Of a stretch of DNA of 64,000 nucleotides, positions 63,496-64,000 are shown one piece after another. The notes under the pieces were generated by a model. That model searched no databases, was not told where the DNA came from, and was given only the letters and a program-made list of their open reading frames with translations. The stretch spans positions 806,001 through 870,000 of the forward strand of contig NZ_PVTT01000002.1 in assembly GCF_003003095.1 (NCBI RefSeq), written 5' to 3'. Position 1 is the stretch's first letter; the number at the start of each line of letters is the position of its first letter. The DNA is from Hasllibacter halocynthiae (GTDB lineage Bacteria > Pseudomonadota > Alphaproteobacteria > Rhodobacterales > Rhodobacteraceae). The position numbers and the translations under genes were made by a program.

Positions 63496-63945
63496 TTGCC
63501 CGTCCGCCCGATCGTCCTTCATCCCGACGAACGCCTCCGTGCGGTCTGCGCGCCCGTGGGCGCGGTGACGGGGCAGGTGCGGGCGCTAGCCGACGACCTT
63601 CTGGAGACGATGTACGACGCGGGTGGAAGGGGTCTCGCGGCGCCGCAGGTCGGGGTGCTGCGCCGACTGTTCGTGATGGACGTCGGCTGGAAGGACGGCG
63701 AGGCCGCGCCCGTCGTGATGGTCGACCCGGAGGTGCTGGACCTCTCCGAGGCGCGAGGCGGGACCGAGGAGGCGTGCCTCTCGATCCCCGGCGAGCCGCG
63801 CCGGGTGATGCGTCCTTCGGAGGTGACGATGGCCTGGACCGCCTTTGGGGGCGAGCGGGTCCACCGCCGCCTGCGGGGCATGGAAGCGCGCTGCGCCCAG
63901 CACGAGCTGGACCATCTGGACGGCGTGCTGATCCTCGACCGATGA
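63496..63945 (+). CDS. Second peptide deformylase
   Basis: A 149-residue deformylase paralogue. Motif 1 is GRGLAAPQVG, motif 2 EEACLSIP (Ala replaces the usual Gly before the metal Cys), motif 3 QHELDHLDGVLIL. Metal ligands and catalytic Glu are kept, so it is likely active, perhaps with altered activity from the motif-2 change. It is shorter, ending soon after motif 3. TTG start at 63496, four bases after the def stop; the family N-terminus VRPIVLHPDERL supports it. Confidence 0.88.
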   Translation: MPVRPIVLHPDERLRAVCAPVGAVTGQVRALADDLLETMYDAGGRGLAAPQVGVLRRLFVMDVGWKDGEAAPVVMVDPEVLDLSEARGGTEEACLSIPGEPRRVMRPSEVTMAWTAFGGERVHRRLRGMEARCAQHELDHLDGVLILDR

Positions 63946-64000
63946 GCGGCTTCGTTCCCTGGCCAGCCCCCGTGCTCCGCTCGCCCGCCGCCCCGGTGGG
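63942..64000 (+). CDS. Third peptide deformylase, 5' end only
   Basis: The reading frame starting with ATG 63942 overlaps the previous stop by four bases and encodes SGFVPWPAPVLRSPAAPV before the window ends. The pattern FVPWPxPxLRxPAAPV is that of the N-terminus of the third deformylase-type gene that follows two others in Rhodobacteraceae. Only 19 codons are visible, so the assignment rests on this segment and its position. Confidence 0.75.
   Translation, partial: MSGFVPWPAPVLRSPAAPV

Overview
The window is a stretch of very G+C-rich chromosome (roughly 70 % or more by eye, with codon third positions overwhelmingly G or C). It comes from an alphaproteobacterium, most likely of the Rhodobacteraceae. 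The reasons are the three-subunit cytochrome bc1 genes petABC, the PetP/PetR regulator pair known from Rhodobacter, family-restricted proteins such as DUF2794 and DUF6478, three peptide deformylase genes in tandem, and the gene orders xseB-ispA-dxs and accD-folC. Genes are packed tightly, many sharing 4-base ATGA or GTGA stop/start overlaps. I see no rRNA, tRNA, CRISPR array, insertion sequence, integrase or prophage gene, so this is core chromosome rather than an island.

Layout. 0.4-9.5 kb: asd, an MFS transporter and a beta-carbonic anhydrase (minus strand); a histidine-less Hpt-like protein, leucyl aminopeptidase and an NlpC/P60 hydrolase (plus); DUF2794; two tandem I78-type lipoproteins; glutathione-dependent formaldehyde dehydrogenase; UV damage endonuclease. 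9.5-17 kb: a DHH phosphoesterase, a NYN-OST-HTH protein, a lytic transglycosylase, then a TetR repressor over a palindromic operator, divergent from AEC transporter - YaiI - HAD - ornithine cyclodeaminase - zapE. 17-21.7 kb (minus): a coupled chain CPBP protease - accD - 4-TM protein - folC - GNAT - DUF7002. 21.8-29 kb: ilvD, DUF6478, fadH, App1-type phosphatase, DMT transporter. 29-35.3 kb: ilvE (minus), petPR, then HDAC-like hydrolase - xseB - ispA - dxs. 35.6-43.6 kb: a six-TM protein, an SDR, an NTF2-like protein, adenine deaminase - AMP nucleosidase, HU, a DMT transporter, CcdA plus thioredoxin. 43.7-51 kb: aroC (minus), a TPP riboswitch with thiBPQ, convergent with petABC. 51.3-64 kb: mnmD divergent from a FAD oxidase (a split MnmC), a ThDP enzyme, smc, a second lytic transglycosylase, a degenerate receiver protein and its partner, a MalY-type lyase, an XRE/membrane-protein pair, and three deformylase genes, the last cut by the window edge.

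How the parts work together. Coupled pairs make metabolic sense: amn and ade convert AMP to adenine and then hypoxanthine; ispA and dxs act in isoprenoid synthesis, whose quinones feed the bc1 complex; thiBPQ imports thiamine used by Dxs and by the ThDP enzyme near 54 kb; CcdA and the thioredoxin form an exported-thiol module.

The most interesting signals are regulatory. (1) At least six genes without a Shine-Dalgarno sequence (pepA, tetR, ccdA, aroC, malY, def) have a TTG-type -35, a 16-18-base spacer and a -10 that ends 6-8 bases before the start codon, the geometry of leaderless mRNAs. (2) The thi leader holds a full TPP aptamer followed by a perfect 7-bp hairpin that hides the thiB ribosome binding site, and its promoter abuts the aroC promoter back to back. 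(3) The petPR pair is unlinked from petABC. (4) Perfect dyads sit on the tetR and smc promoters and on the promoter of the XRE pair. I found no clear undescribed multi-gene system; the best candidates for unknown biology are the degenerate Hpt-like and receiver-like proteins and the XRE/4-TM pair.
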